Shown here piece by piece: positions 50,893 through 62,202 of a stretch of 64,000 nt of DNA. The stretch comes from Capitulum mitella (Eukaryota > Arthropoda > Thecostraca > Pollicipedomorpha > Pollicipedidae), in NCBI GenBank assembly GCA_030062745.1, contig CP099845.1:17214903-17278902 (forward strand), in the 5' to 3' direction. The translations under genes were made by a program, and so were the position numbers. The first letter of the stretch is position 1. Each line of letters begins with the position of its first letter. The notes under the pieces were generated by a model. That model saw nothing but the letters and a program-made list of their open reading frames with translations. It was not told where the DNA came from and searched no databases.

Positions 50893-51520
50893 TCACCTAA
50901 TTCCTGTCGCGCCACGAACTAAAAGCCTTATATATTCCACGGAAACTCTTCGATGATTCTCATGTGATGCTGACCAAGACCACCGTCTGACGCTGTTCGG
51001 TATTCTCGGGACTCTCCCACTCTTGCTCGCCAAGCGGCACAGAGAGTTTAAAAAACACACACAGGCGCCTATCACGTCGGCGTGTATTTTGGCCTCATAC
51101 ACCGCCGGTGATGGAACAAAACGAACATTGCTCTGAAAGACTACCGCGCTGCTGGCGGTAACCTCACATCTGTCACCGCCTGCGAGCTGCACTGGCGACT
51201 GGATGTCTTCCATCTGATACCGGAGAGCAGGGCTGCATGGATGAGAGCGGGTCGTCGCCCATAACATTCTCGGCATGCGGGCGGCCAAGGTCTCTCAGGT
51301 TTTGGAGGTCCTCAGCCGAAGGTGTCGTCTCCGGTATCAGATGGAAGACTTCCTTGGCCAAAAACCACGTCGTGCAGAGGGTACAGCGAACGAATTTTTG
51401 GTTAAACACGTCGTGGCTCATGCCGAATAAGAGTAGAGCCTCCGTCAGGTCGGCCGTCTCGGCCACCACGGCCGCCTCCGTCATCACGATGAATCTGTCC
51501 TCTCCTTTTCAGTCACTGAC
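50893..51520 (-). pseudogene. coding-like segment split between two frames, unknown gene
   Basis: Continues from the exon at 51521-51599. At 51173-51505 the minus strand reads EDRFIVMTEAAVVAETADLT, ALLLFGMSHDVFNQKFVRCT and WFLAKEVFHLIPETT in one frame. At 50893-51288 a second frame reads MEDIQSPVQLAGGD and EVTASSAVVFQSNVRFVPSP. Base composition by codon position looks coding in both. Moving between them needs two frame changes of opposite sense, so this is either a decaying gene or an assembly with indel errors. I do not recognise the protein. Confidence 0.35.
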
Positions 51521-51599
51521 CGGGTGGTAGTAAAGGTTTGCTCTTCCACCACATTTGCTTCCTCGCTCAGGAGCCGCAGCAGTGTGGACGGCGCATCCT
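51521..51599 (-). CDS. unknown minus-strand gene, candidate exon 3
   Basis: Acceptor GATCCACAG|AG; the frame encodes EDAPSTLLRLLSEEANVVEE and then QTFTTTR. GTCAGT follows at 51520, the same donor form used in calmodulin, giving a 79-base exon with phase 1 in and phase 2 out. The incoming phase matches exon 2 (ends CGCG|GTGAGA). Whether the real exon stops here or runs on with a frame shift is unclear. Confidence 0.42.
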
Positions 51600-51699
51600 C
51601 TGTGGATCAGACATATGGTATCCATCATTTTTCTGGTCTTAGTAAGTAATACCGCCATCCCTTGTTTGAACGTCTTTAAGTCTTAGCACGCAAATTAAA

Positions 51700-52840
51700 T
51701 ATAACAGATGCGTGATGTGGTTCTAACAGGCAGGCCCAGCAGGCCAGCCGTCCGACGCGCCGCCCGGCCGCGCCCAGTGTTCAACCGGCGGCGGTGGTCC
51801 CTCCGACCAGGAGGTAGCGCGGGCCGCTGCGCTGCTGTGGCGTTCTCTGTTCGTGACTGCCTGTCACCATGTGACTTGCAAATGCAGTGAATGTAAGTCG
51901 TGACTACAATACTTACACTATTAAATATTATGAACATCAAGCGGGCGTATATTTCCGTATATATCGTACATATGCTTCTGGACAATGTCAATGATGGCTC
52001 CCCGTTAAGCAGAAATCGTGGTAAATAGTCTTTTTTTACTCCTTTTTTAGCTGAGCCCGGGGTAGCCGTGTATGGTGATCTAACCAGTTACATGCATTGC
52101 TGAGTAACACGACTGATTAACCGAACAACCACGGAGTTCCTCTCCAACAGTTATTTTTTTATTCCGAGAGCCAGCCCCGCCCCGCGGCCAAAACTTGGCA
52201 GGTCACGCCCGACCCGCAAAGAAGTTTCAAACAAGCCCACAAAGGCCCACAGGCTAAAATATACGGCTGAACTGTGAAGCTAGATTAACAGTTGAAGATA
52301 CTTCCAACTGACTTTTGATGGCTGTTAAGGAAGTGGTGAAGCCACCAGCTCCGTCAAAATGCAAGTTTCCTACATATTTATATGCATCTTCAATATCCTG
52401 TGTCTTTTAAGCCCCCAAAAAGCACAAAGAGCCCCATGTGCTGGCTAGCGAAGCCACCAAAAAACCCAAAGACCCGCGTCTTGTGGGCTTGCAGGCTCAA
52501 AAGTGGCAGCTCTACTCTCCGACCTCTGGTTGAATGAACCAAGGGAAAAACTCCCAGTCATTGCTCCTGCCTTCCCCTCCTCCTAGTCGAAGCAAAAAAT
52601 TCACAAAACTGGTCACCGGGGGGAGGGGGCAGGCATAAACCGGTGACAATAGACGGCTCCTATAATAATTCACGTCTGCCCCCCCCCTCCCCAGTCCAAT
52701 TTCCTTTGACGTGTCCCTGCAAGGTAAGCGTGCTCATTCCAACTCGTCCAAAAGCTTTTCAGCTCGAAGGACAAATATTCACATACACAGCATGCTTTCT
52801 CCTAAATATTTCAAAAGTATACTGACCTGTGTTGTATATA
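51700..52840. other. intron or intergenic DNA of the unknown gene
   Basis: Holds a GC-rich patch (51720-51870), short repeats on the theme AAGCCCACAAAGGCCC (52220-52510) and a C-run transposon end (52675-52720). No recognised gene. Confidence 0.4.
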
Positions 52841-52841
52841 T

Positions 52842-52873
52842 GTTGTTGTTATATATATATATATAACAACAAC
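52842..52873. repeat. perfect 32-bp palindrome with AT core
   Basis: GTTGTTGTT, an (AT) core, then AACAACAAC, exactly self-complementary. An imperfect extension (TGTGTTGTATATAT .. ATATACAACACA) continues the stem on both sides. Confidence 0.95.
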
Positions 52874-53116
52874 ACATATATATATACAACACATACATAT
52901 ATATATATATATACTGTTGTGTTGTATATGTTATGTGTTGTTCAGATGCCTCTCGAAGTCTTGGCTGCGTTGGCCACGCTTCAAAACGACAAGATGGGTC
53001 ACCGATGTGCTGTCCTGCACGCCTGCCCGCGCATGCGCATTTGACATCTCACGGTAGATTAACAGGGGCTTCCATGGGTATAACTCAGCATTTGAAGGGT
53101 GTATTGCCCCATAGTT

Positions 53117-53146
53117 TATATATGTATATCATGTATATATATATAC

Positions 53147-53193
<47 letters not shown>
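53117..53193. repeat. (AT)n microsatellite
   Basis: TATATATG/TATC-interrupted start, then a pure AT run. Confidence 0.95.
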
Positions 53194-53194
<1 letters not shown>

Positions 53195-53589
53195 CTAATA
53201 GGGGAATCTTTTCGCGGTCAGAAGTTGCCATCATTCCCCGATTGATTTTCTCTTTGTCCTTCAATCGCATTTCACTGGAGCTGGGGGAGACTAAAACAGG
53301 AATGTTGCTGATCTCAGCGGAATCAATTCGTTTCTCAGTGTAAGAGATTACGGAACGAGCATTTGGATGATGAAGAGACACCTTCTCAAGGGAAAAGTGG
53401 ACGGTTAGCCACTTAGCATAAGGCCCATTGAGTGTCATATGACCGATAATAAAGCTTTGATTTTTCCATCAGACTGACAACACGCCAACTTATCCATGGT
53501 CACACCACCAAAACTGCGTAAAAAACAACTTCCAGCTTGGAACCGTTTGAAGCCAATAAATTACCTGCGAAAGTACACCAACATCTCAC

Positions 53590-53662
53590 CGCGTCGCTGG
53601 ACTGCTCCCAACATGGCTTCTGAACGGAACGCTTCTTCCTGTCTCTGCAGCAGTCCGAGTAT
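53590..53662 (-). CDS. unknown minus-strand gene, candidate exon 2
   Basis: Acceptor ACCTATCAG, donor GCG|GTGAGA; 73 bases encoding ILGLLQRQEEAFRSEAMLGA then VQRR, phase 0 in and 1 out. A second donor (CGCAG|GTAATT at 53564) would extend it by GEMLVYFR. The amphipathic, Gln/Glu/Arg-rich composition suggests a helix. It joins exon 1 (phase 0) and exon 3 (phase 1) without a frame break. Confidence 0.5.
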
Positions 53663-53845
53663 CTGATAGGTATTTTCATAGTGTTACCAAATTATCTTCA
53701 GGGCAATCAATGCGTCAAGACAGAGTATGTGGCATGTAAATCAAGGGTTCGTAATGAGTAACACATCATTGGGATGGGGTAAAAATAAAGAAGCACACAA
53801 GTAACGGATGTGTATTTGAGAGTGAGGAGAGGGAATTAATCTTAC

Positions 53846-53920
53846 TTTGCGTTCACCAGGGACGGCGCATTGCATTTTCGTCTGGTGAGCAAGCTCTGTC
53901 GGATCAACAACCGACCTCAT
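53846..53920 (-). CDS. unknown minus-strand gene, candidate start exon
   Basis: ATG at 53920-53918 directly follows an in-frame TAA, so it is the first possible start. It encodes MRSVVDPTELAHQTKMQCAV then PGERK, with donor AAA|GTAAGA, phase 0. Joined to the next exon it reads GERK-ILGLLQRQEEAF, a continuous helical-looking sequence. No promoter motif is convincing. Confidence 0.45.
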
Positions 53921-54548
53921 TTAGGTTGTCTTCTTCCCCCTCGAGAAAAAAAAAACAACTGAATTTCGTCCTTTTTGCTACGGCCCAGTTTTTCGTTAAA
54001 TAAACAGTTTTTCCCATGCTCTTCACTTGTGTTCTCTAAAATGCGTGGATTTTTCTATTTAGGTCTGTGCCCATTATCATTTTCAGGTCTTTGCCATTGG
54101 GCATCCATCTACATAATGGCGAATGATGCAAACTTCTATTTCTTATGTTGTTTGCGTTTACATCACGAATTCAACCTTATTATAAAATACATTTGTAAAC
54201 GGTTGGAATGCAGTTTCCTCCCACAACATTAAATTATAAATCGACGCTCAGTAACAAAGATCTTACAGACTATGACACGAAAACGAAATCATCATCTCAA
54301 GCGCTCGCCAAAGCAGCTTTGCAAAGCAGATGAAATAATTTTTTTACGATATAAAATGACCAAAAAAAATTCAAACGCGTCATCTTATTTGGGAGAATTC
54401 TGCGTTTTGTTTCCGAACAAAGTGGCCGGAATATGACAAAAACGGCGAGATTTTGGGCGGTTCCGTCCCTCCCTTCATTTGAAATGTCGTGTCTGTATTT
54501 GGTCCAGGAGCCCGTCATTATCTCCCATCCTGTAGCTTGTGGATTTTT

Positions 54549-54606
54549 TTTAGTTTAGGTTGGTTTAGTTTAGTTTAGGTTAGTTTAGGTCAGCTTAGTT
54601 TAGGTT
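54549..54606 (+). repeat. TTTAGG/TTTAG short tandem repeats
   Basis: About ten diverged pentamer/decamer units (TTTAGGTTGG, TTTAGTTTAG, TTTAGGTTAG). They recall the arthropod telomere motif TTAGG but are irregular. Confidence 0.8.
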
Positions 54607-54619
54607 CCCTCTTGCAGTT

Positions 54620-55400
54620 ACAGGGGAATTTTCGGGCCGTCTGCCGTGCCAGGAACCTCTAGTGGTCTCAGGTTTTTTTACAGTTTCACGTGTCCCGCGG
54701 GACGTCTCAGGCCCTACTTTGACAGTTTTAGGGGCACCTCAGACAGTCTCAGGGACCCATCTGGAAGTTTCAGGGACGCTTAAGCCATCTCGGGTTCCCT
54801 CCTGTCGTCCCTGGGACGTTTTTGCCGTCTAAGGAGCCCCTCAGGCACTAAAAAGGGCTCTCTGTAAGTCTCTCTCTGCCATGACAGGAGTGCCTCTTAC
54901 AGTCGTCTAAGTCCTTTGGCCGTTTAAGGAGCAGTCTGGACGTCTCAAGTTCTAGTAGTTTCGAGGGTTCCGGTGTTCGTCTCAGCGGCCCTTATTGCTA
55001 GAGACTTCTAGTTAGCGGTCTCAAAGGTCTCTCTCCAGCAGTCTCAGTGGGCCCCCCCGGGGCCTGGGTACCTCTCTTATCGTCTCTGGGAAACATTTTT
55101 GCCATCTCAAGGGGCATCTGGCACTAATAAAAGACCTTTTGGCAATTTCAGGGCTCCTATGCAATGCCATAGACCCTGTGAACGTCTCCGGTGATCCCCG
55201 TGGCTGTATCAGGGGTCTTACTCCGTTACGTGAGGCATATTTGGCAGTCTTTTAGGGCCCCTCTAACTGTAACAACTCTAGCCGTTTTGTTGGCGCTTCA
55301 GGGGACTCACTGGCAGTCCCAGGGGGACCTTGCCCGTGCCAGGAGCCCGCTTATTACACTCGGGGACCCTCTGGCCGTCCAAAGCAAAATATTCTTATTT
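54620..55400. repeat. degenerate GC-rich satellite, second block
   Basis: Units on the theme CAGTCTCAGGGGnCCC and TTTTGCCGTCTAAGGAGCCC. Reverse-complemented they match the GGGGCCCCTGAGACGGC theme of the 3.96-6.11 kb block. Confidence 0.6.
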
Positions 55401-56239
55401 TGCATTAATTGTCTGTTTCGGACAGTGTAAGACGCCCAGCGTGTGCCTCAAACTACCATCTCACACCTCACACCTCACACAAAGAGCTGGGGCCTTCGGC
55501 ACCAGGGGGCCCGCTCGGCCGCCAGGTGGCTCCGCTTGGCCTCCAGCGGAGGGAGGGAAGGGGGCATGGCTCATTTGCCCCCTTGGCTACGCCACTGTAA
55601 TGGACGGAACCATCTTGCCAGAATGCCCAAGGGATTAACAATCAGTTCCATGTCCAGCACTATTGCGCATAGTATACAAAAAAGAATCTCAACGTACAAC
55701 AAGCTGAGTGACGCTAAAATCACATAAGGGTATCATATAATAAATATGATAAAATTTCCCCCAATGGGGCTAACGTTAAATTTCCAAAAAGCGGGGCCAT
55801 TGCCCCGCCCTCCGCCCTTCCCCCTGTTCCTACGCACATGTATTAATGTCCACAAAACGGTTATATTTTTGCCTATTGACGTCACGTTTGGTACAAAAGG
55901 CTACTGCGTATAGTTGTGCTGATTACTCTTGAAATCATCGCCAGAATCGTCGCGTCTTGTAACGGGCGCCAAGTAACATTAAATTTAATGACTACCAATA
56001 TCTGAAAAACCTTCGGATTTGTATTAAATTTCGCGTAAACTGTTATCATCCGTGCCCGATGCTTCCACAATGACTTTTTTCTTTTTTTAATAGCGTTAAG
56101 GTTGATTTTTTACGATTTTGCTTGGTGCCGTGACCGAAATTACTGGGGGGCAAAAACGTAGTTTTGCCCCCAGTCTGACGGCCGGGGGCGACCGCCCCTC
56201 CTGCCCCCCTTTTCCGCTGTCGCTGGCGTTCACCTGATG

Positions 56240-56400
56240 TTTAGTGTATATGTGGGGTACTTGAAGAGTACATGAAGGGTGATAAGGTGTCATCAGTTTA
56301 AGTTCAGGGTAAATTTCTCTTTCGTTCAGGGCAGTTTAAGAGCATTTTTTCAGCAACTGAAGAGCACTCTAAGAGTATGAGATGTGGTAAGATTAAATGA
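56240..56400 (-). repeat. TACTCTTCAA-type dispersed repeat, inverse copy
   Basis: GTACTTGAAGAGTACATGAA and CAACTGAAGAGCACTCTAAG; reverse-oriented relative of 44280-44540. Confidence 0.45.
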
Positions 56401-57145
56401 AGAATGAAAAAGATTTTTGGTGTGGTGTTCCAATGAGCACGTTTAAACAACCTGGCTGGAGATTCACCGACATAAACCAGGGGGTGACTAGGATTCCATA
56501 CGGATTTTTCCTGTCATTGCCATAGATCAATACAATAATTTTCTAAAACCTGTTGGGGATCTACAACATCCGTCCCGTCCTCCCCCTCCCCGTGATATCG
56601 AGCCTTGTGCGCAGGACTTCCCGTCTGAATACATTTCATGCAAGGGACAATGATTGTAGCTGTTGCTTTTAGACAAAAAAGAACAATACTTATGAAAAAT
56701 ACACTCTTAGGTAGTGACAATTGTGCGATTCACAGAAGAGTAGCAAAATCCTCAGCAACAGCCTGGATTTGAACCCGCTCCAACCTGTTTGCAATTGCAC
56801 ACATTAAGCATCGCGACAAACTGCACCATCGCGGTACACCGCAAAATCGCCGTATTAAGCGTCAAAATTTCGCGGGCTTTCATGATTCTGTTTGGACGGC
56901 TTCCTGACGTCATCGGCAGTTTGACTGCCCAATCATACGCCGTATTCAAAGTTCTCTGATCTGGAAGACAAGTGATAAGGAGAAATCAAACAATATCTTC
57001 TACTGCATTCACCAAATGGGACTCAAGAAACCATTTCTCGGCTGACAGCAACCACCAATCGGGGAGAACTTTCAGGTGTTACGTCATCTACAAAACGTCA
57101 CCTACCAAATCAGCCAATGACAGGGACCTGGTGCCGTATTGGTAT

Positions 57146-57418
57146 CAGGCACGTAGCCAGGGTTTTCCGCGGGGGGGGGGGGGCAAATGATAAGTTTTGT
57201 CATATGCCACTGACACATGACAAAACTCATAGGAAAAAAAAAGCAATTTTGTGTTATTTACCTCATATTGAACGCACCGGAAAACATATAACGTTTGCTT
57301 TTGTAACATATATATGATAACATACTAATCCGTATTCGTGCGAAATTGCCACATATCTAGTGAGAATCGTTTGACTCAGAGGGGGTGCATGGTCACATGC
57401 CCGCTGGCTACGTTCCTG
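57146..57418 (+). mobile_element. hAT-type MITE, copy 4, with perfect 8-bp target duplication
   Basis: A 273-bp copy starting CAGGCACGTAGCCAGG and ending GGCTACGTTCCTG, flanked by ATTGGTAT on both sides (57138-57145, 57419-57426). The host sequence is itself a repeat whose uninterrupted relative is at 42900-43025. The inner palindrome TTTTGTCATATGCCACTGAC is well preserved. No coding capacity. Confidence 0.9.
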
Positions 57419-57609
57419 ATTGGTATGCGTTTCGTAAATACGCCGCCCGGAACACTGATGGCGGCCGACGGCCGCATGCGTGTTGGGCAGTAGGACGGGG
57501 ACTTTGTTCAGAGTGGAAAAAAACATTACTGCGCGGTAGCCAGCTACAACAAATTGTGGCGAGTAACCCGTGCGATAAATTTACTATCCAAACAGGCAAG
57601 TAGCTTGGG

Positions 57610-59720
57610 GCATGGGCAGTCGAGGTCAGGCAGTCAATGAAAACGCAAAGCAGTCTGTCCTTCCTGCAAATCCCTTCATCTAATTTCAACAAAACTTTGT
57701 TGCAGCAACAACAAATCAGGATTTACACATCCAGTAGCATGGAATACAACTTTGTATACTGCTACTTTTTGAGTCAATCGTAGTTTTATTGAGTTTTGTG
57801 TAATTTTATGCAAAATTCGCGTTTCTGTCACATTTTTCTAGAATGTATACGTTTTAATTGAGAATCTCATGTCAGTTGCGGTTTCTCTTCATCGATACTT
57901 CAGTAATTTATGAGTGTGCTGCTCTATTGCAAAGGTCATCGATAACATTTCATAGAGCACTAGACTAATTCTGAGGGGAATCGAAACTTATGCAGTTATC
58001 CGATTGAAACAAATATCCAAAGGTCCTCATAAACAACCATCTTCACGGACGTAAAAATTCTGTAAAATGCAGTTGGTAATGAAACAAAGAGACGAGCTAA
58101 GTTAAACTTGCGACGTTTCCGCTGCAGGTTCATCTATCAAGAGCATGTAGAACGACCAAAGGTGAGATGTGTTCATCTTTATCGGCGAAATATAATTAGT
58201 TTGCACATGACTGTGCCGAAACTGGAGAAGCAGTCATTATCACTTTCCACCTAAACATTCGCCGTTTTGATGTGCTGCTAAAGGTGCCAAAAACAAAGCT
58301 ACAAGGGAAAAAATGCGTTTGTGTCGACCGATATGTTGCTCACGGCGTCCGAGAGCACGCGGGACGTGGTGTCCGGCCATATTTCGTATCAGGGCGTCGG
58401 CTGATGGACAAATGGACTTGATAACCCAAATTTCATTCAAAGTCTTACTTTCACATTTTCAGGTTTATCGGCTAAAATGACAGTGATGATATATGCCAAA
58501 CTGCATGCATTTGCGGTTAGCAAATCAAAAAGTATAGAGAAGAATTCTGGGCCTTTACCCTCCCCCACACACACACCACTGCGAAGATGGTTCGGGCCTC
58601 CTTAATGTGGGGGTTATTTTTCTGTTGCTTTGCGTCCTGGTTGGTAATATGTTACCTTTGTCCTACCCTTAGCAAAACAATACAAAGAATGGTGATGGAG
58701 AGGAGCTAAACCTGTGCGGTTGAATAGACGGCATAGGCTAGCCTCTTCAATGAAGACCTGTCGGGACCATCCCCCTTGTTCCCGTGTTACCTTGCTACGA
58801 CTTTTGTCTGCCTGAAAAACTTGGGGTCTGCTGAAGTACCAGGCATGCAGAGGTGTCTGCGAGACGAAAAAATAAAAGCCGCCCATCAGTGGGGGCGGAA
58901 AACAACTCCGTTTCGAGGGAAGTTCGACCTGGGCGTGGTCCAAACTTTGATGTGGAGATTAAGAAAGAACGTCGCATTGTCTCGGCTGGATTGATAAAGC
59001 AGTTATACGTGTATGAGAAGTTCAGCAGATGAAGTTCGCGATTTCACTGAGCGATTTTTTAGTCTCATGATATGAACAGCATAAATAATAATGCACATAA
59101 AAAATAAATTTTCTAGTGCTTAGGTTAACGTAGATCGATGTATTATTTTACTTGCTACAAAATGCATTTTTTCCTCATATATCGAGATGAACTGTCTGCG
59201 CATGTTATATGTACGACTCATGGTCCCCTACTCAGTTTCATCTGAGACTGCTGGCGAACAATCCGCATTTTGAGCCTGAAACTTGCTATAGCGTCCTTTA
59301 CCTCCTTTACCTCCTTTACATCCTTTCCGCACCTTTTTGACCCCAAAATCATTATTGAGTCGTGCCAGGTCAGGTCGCAGAACCATGACGTCATTCTCAA
59401 GGCCTTACAAATCGATTTTGCAGATCTACGTTTCGGCTTATTTCTCCGGAGTTTGAGGAGGTATGGGGACGGGAGATATCGTGGTTTGGAAGACCAGCAA
59501 CTTTTCCAATGTTAAGCGAGGTCATTGGCCGCATTTTCCCTAAAAAAAAAAAAAAATAGTTCAGCTAGTCTTAGGGTAATTTTTAGCGCTGTTTTCAGTA
59601 ACAGGAACTTTTGTCACCTCGACCTGACCTTGATCCGGAGCAACAAAAACAATAACCGAATAAAGGTGTGATCAATTTCAATAGCAAGTCGCCGCAAAAG
59701 CGTGATCTACAGACCCTTCT
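57610..59720. other. AT-rich stretch, no recognised gene
   Basis: No convincing exon or element. It contains CCTTTACCT trinucleotide-like repeats at 59296-59331 whose minus frame reads KEVKEVKEVK, which I take as low complexity. Confidence 0.5.
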
Positions 59721-59721
59721 A

Positions 59722-59784
59722 CTATATCACGACTGCGATGACGACAGAGACGAGAAGCAGCGCGATATTCTTCTTTGCCGTGAC
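59722..59784 (-). CDS. candidate last exon encoding a C-terminal membrane segment
   Basis: Acceptor AACCCCTCAG, then VTAKKNIALLLVSVVIAVVI and a TAG at 59724-59722. A basic KK pair followed by 15 hydrophobic residues running to the stop is the layout of a tail-anchored or type I membrane protein end. No upstream exon of this gene is evident before the right edge, so the protein is unidentified. One other frame is also open over this short span. Confidence 0.35.
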   Translation of the reverse strand, partial: VTAKKNIALLLVSVVIAVVI

Positions 59785-61029
59785 CTGAGGGGTTATCAGG
59801 TAACCTGAATGAAGAGGTCTATCATATATCATTAGAGAGGGAATGAATGAAGTTAACCGTTGTTTCTTTCTGTTAGTAACGAAATAACCAGAGAGGGTGC
59901 AACCCTCCTTCCTTCTCCTCGGGCGCGTAGGTGAACATGCTTACGGCCGGCGAGGGTTAAAACATACCAACCAGCGCTGAGGATTCAGATTGGGATGATT
60001 CGAATACTGGGTGAAAATCGTCTTGATTCTATGGATTAAGAAGTTCGGCGTATATTTGGTTGGCCGCTTTTCCATCCGCATATTTGCCGAAAATTCAAAT
60101 GCCCTCTTGTAATTCAGTGCAAAATTTTACGAAAAATATTATATTATAATTATAAGAAAAATAATTATACATAACCAAACGGAATACCAATCCAGGCATT
60201 GCCTATCGTTATGTTGGCTTCCGTACATCAGTATGGATGAGAGCAATGCTGGGAGTGACATTACTAAGATATGCTCTGGTCCCTTCCACTCTGGCACGGA
60301 AATGCTAATCATATTTCGTGGAGACATGAAGAGCCTCGAGCCTAATCTGACACTTGTTCTGTGTCTGACAACGACAGGCATAGACGCCGATTCTGTGTCA
60401 GTCGATGAGTGAAGCTAAACGGTACCGTCAGTCACAGATGAGCCTGTTTATATTGTCTCTCATTTTAGTCTTTTGAGACGAATGCGGAGAATTGCAATGC
60501 ATAAACTGGCATTGTATGTGCGATTAGCTTTTGCACATAAGCTGATTTTCCATTGTTACGGGCATATACCAACCCGAAATCGAATCGAGAAACTGCGGCG
60601 TCGAAAGTTCCTCACGAACGATCCTGACAAACGAAATTCAAAATTTTCGTTACGAAGGCGTTGTGTCTAGCACAGCCTGAAGCACGTTTAATTGCTCTCT
60701 TTGAACAGAAGCAAAAACGTGCACGTGCAGACCGTTCACAAAAATTACATTTTGTTACCGGTACAGAAAATGCGAGTTACGGAGTGGTTAGGAGTTATAC
60801 CGAAGACCAAGCGGAATCTAATCCTTGTTGTAACATCGTCCAAGGACAAGGTGACAAGTAGCGAGAAGAGAGATTCCTGCCAATTTCAAGGCTGGGGTTG
60901 ATACTTCCCAACATTTAACTCTTCTTCTCAAACTACTCGATCCGAAGCGCCGTATCGTTAATGCTTAACAGTCTGTACCTCTGGTTACACAGAGCATAAT
61001 TGCCAATCAGATCGCCCTCTGCCGCTCAC

Positions 61030-61900
61030 GCCATTCCCCTCCCCTGCTCCAGCATTGCTCGCCCTCCGTTCGCCCGGTGCTCGGCGCCGGCCGCAGCTAG
61101 TTCTGTAACTGGCCCATGCAATTGCGAATCAGTCTGATTTTTACACATTGTCCTTATCGTACCTTTTGGGACGAAATGGCACAAACTTCAAAAGATTCAA
61201 ATATTTTGCCCAAATGTCCGACTGTACCTGTGTGAATACTCCAATCCCAAAATCTGTCCGAATGCTGTGCAGCAGTGCTCTAGTGCAAACCAGAAAAGCG
61301 AAACAAACAGTCCATGCCTCCTTTCTCCTGGATCCCTATTCCTCTGCTGAGCGCCCACAGTCGGTATGGCCGGTCGTCGTCCAGCCGAGGCTCGGCTCTG
61401 CTGGGGTCTCGGTCCCGGCCTTCCCCGCGCGTCAGGCCGGGACGGGCATCTGGGCTCCCGCAGTGGCGTCGGCGCGTCACGGCCCACGCAGAGGTCATGC
61501 CGCACTCCCGGGCCGGAGACCGGGCTCCGCCGCCGCAGCCTGTTGCATTGCGACTATCGATTGCCTGCCGAGGTCGTGGTATCGATCAGGCCATGGGCCC
61601 AACGGCCGACGGTCCCCCCCCCCCGCGCGGCCTCTCGTGTCAAGGTCGGCCGTCCAACGATGGTCGTGGCAGACGGCAGCCAGTCACCGGCTGACGCCAG
61701 CGACTGACGTCATCGGTGGCCTGTCGCTGGACGTTGCCGGGCCGCCGCGCCGCACCGGGGACAAATCTGGCGCAGCGGATGCACTGCGGTGGGAGGAAAC
61801 AGACGGCGCCGTCGACTGTCACCAGCGTGACCTCACCGCAGAATGTCGACAGTGGGTGTCCAGGCGCCAGGGCTCTACAAGGAGAGGAATGGTCTGGTGG
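61030..61900. other. GC/CpG-rich island
   Basis: Highest GC of the right end, with many CpGs and C-runs. A 314-codon plus frame (61148-62092) and several others are open together on both strands, which reflects composition. No splice-supported or recognisable protein. It may be a promoter-type CpG-rich region. Confidence 0.5.
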
Positions 61901-62147
61901 CAAGAGTCTACTTGTCCAAAATCCTTTGAGAGTGCACTCAGGAGCCATGGTTGTTGTATGGAAGGGGTCCTAGCAAACCTAGCCCCACTGAAAATCATAA
62001 GCTTCTCGGATTTCGGCTACTTCATTTTCAGAGACCAAGGATTCGAAATTTTTAATTTTTGCGGTAAAAAACGCCAGAATCTAAGAACTTAAGTGCGATA
62101 GGTGTCCCTTGGATACGTCCATGGAAGCATTTATGTGGTACGTTATT

Positions 62148-62202
62148 GACTGATTGATTGACTTATTGACTGACTGATTTATTTATTTATTTATCATTTA
62201 GT
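62148..62202. repeat. TGAT/TTAT short tandem repeats
   Basis: TTGACTGATTGATTGACTTA then (TTTA)n; it could be the tail of a lost retroelement. Confidence 0.7.

Noticed and set aside
52691-52720. 29-base mini-exon between CCCCAG and GCAAG|GTAAGC
   Set aside because: The interval matches the C-run plus GACGTGTCCCTGC end typical of the transposon termini in this window.
56757-56960. Splice-flanked minus frame (LNTAYDWAVKLPMTSG..) and GGTTCAAATCC B-box-like end
   Set aside because: The reading frame crosses GCGATTTTGCGGTGTACCGC-type repetitive sequence and the tRNA arms do not pair; more likely repeat DNA.
61148-62092. 314-codon plus-strand open frame
   Set aside because: Lies in a CpG-rich island where several frames on both strands are open. 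The translation is Arg/Ala/Pro/Gly-rich with no domain, ending in ordinary AT-rich sequence.
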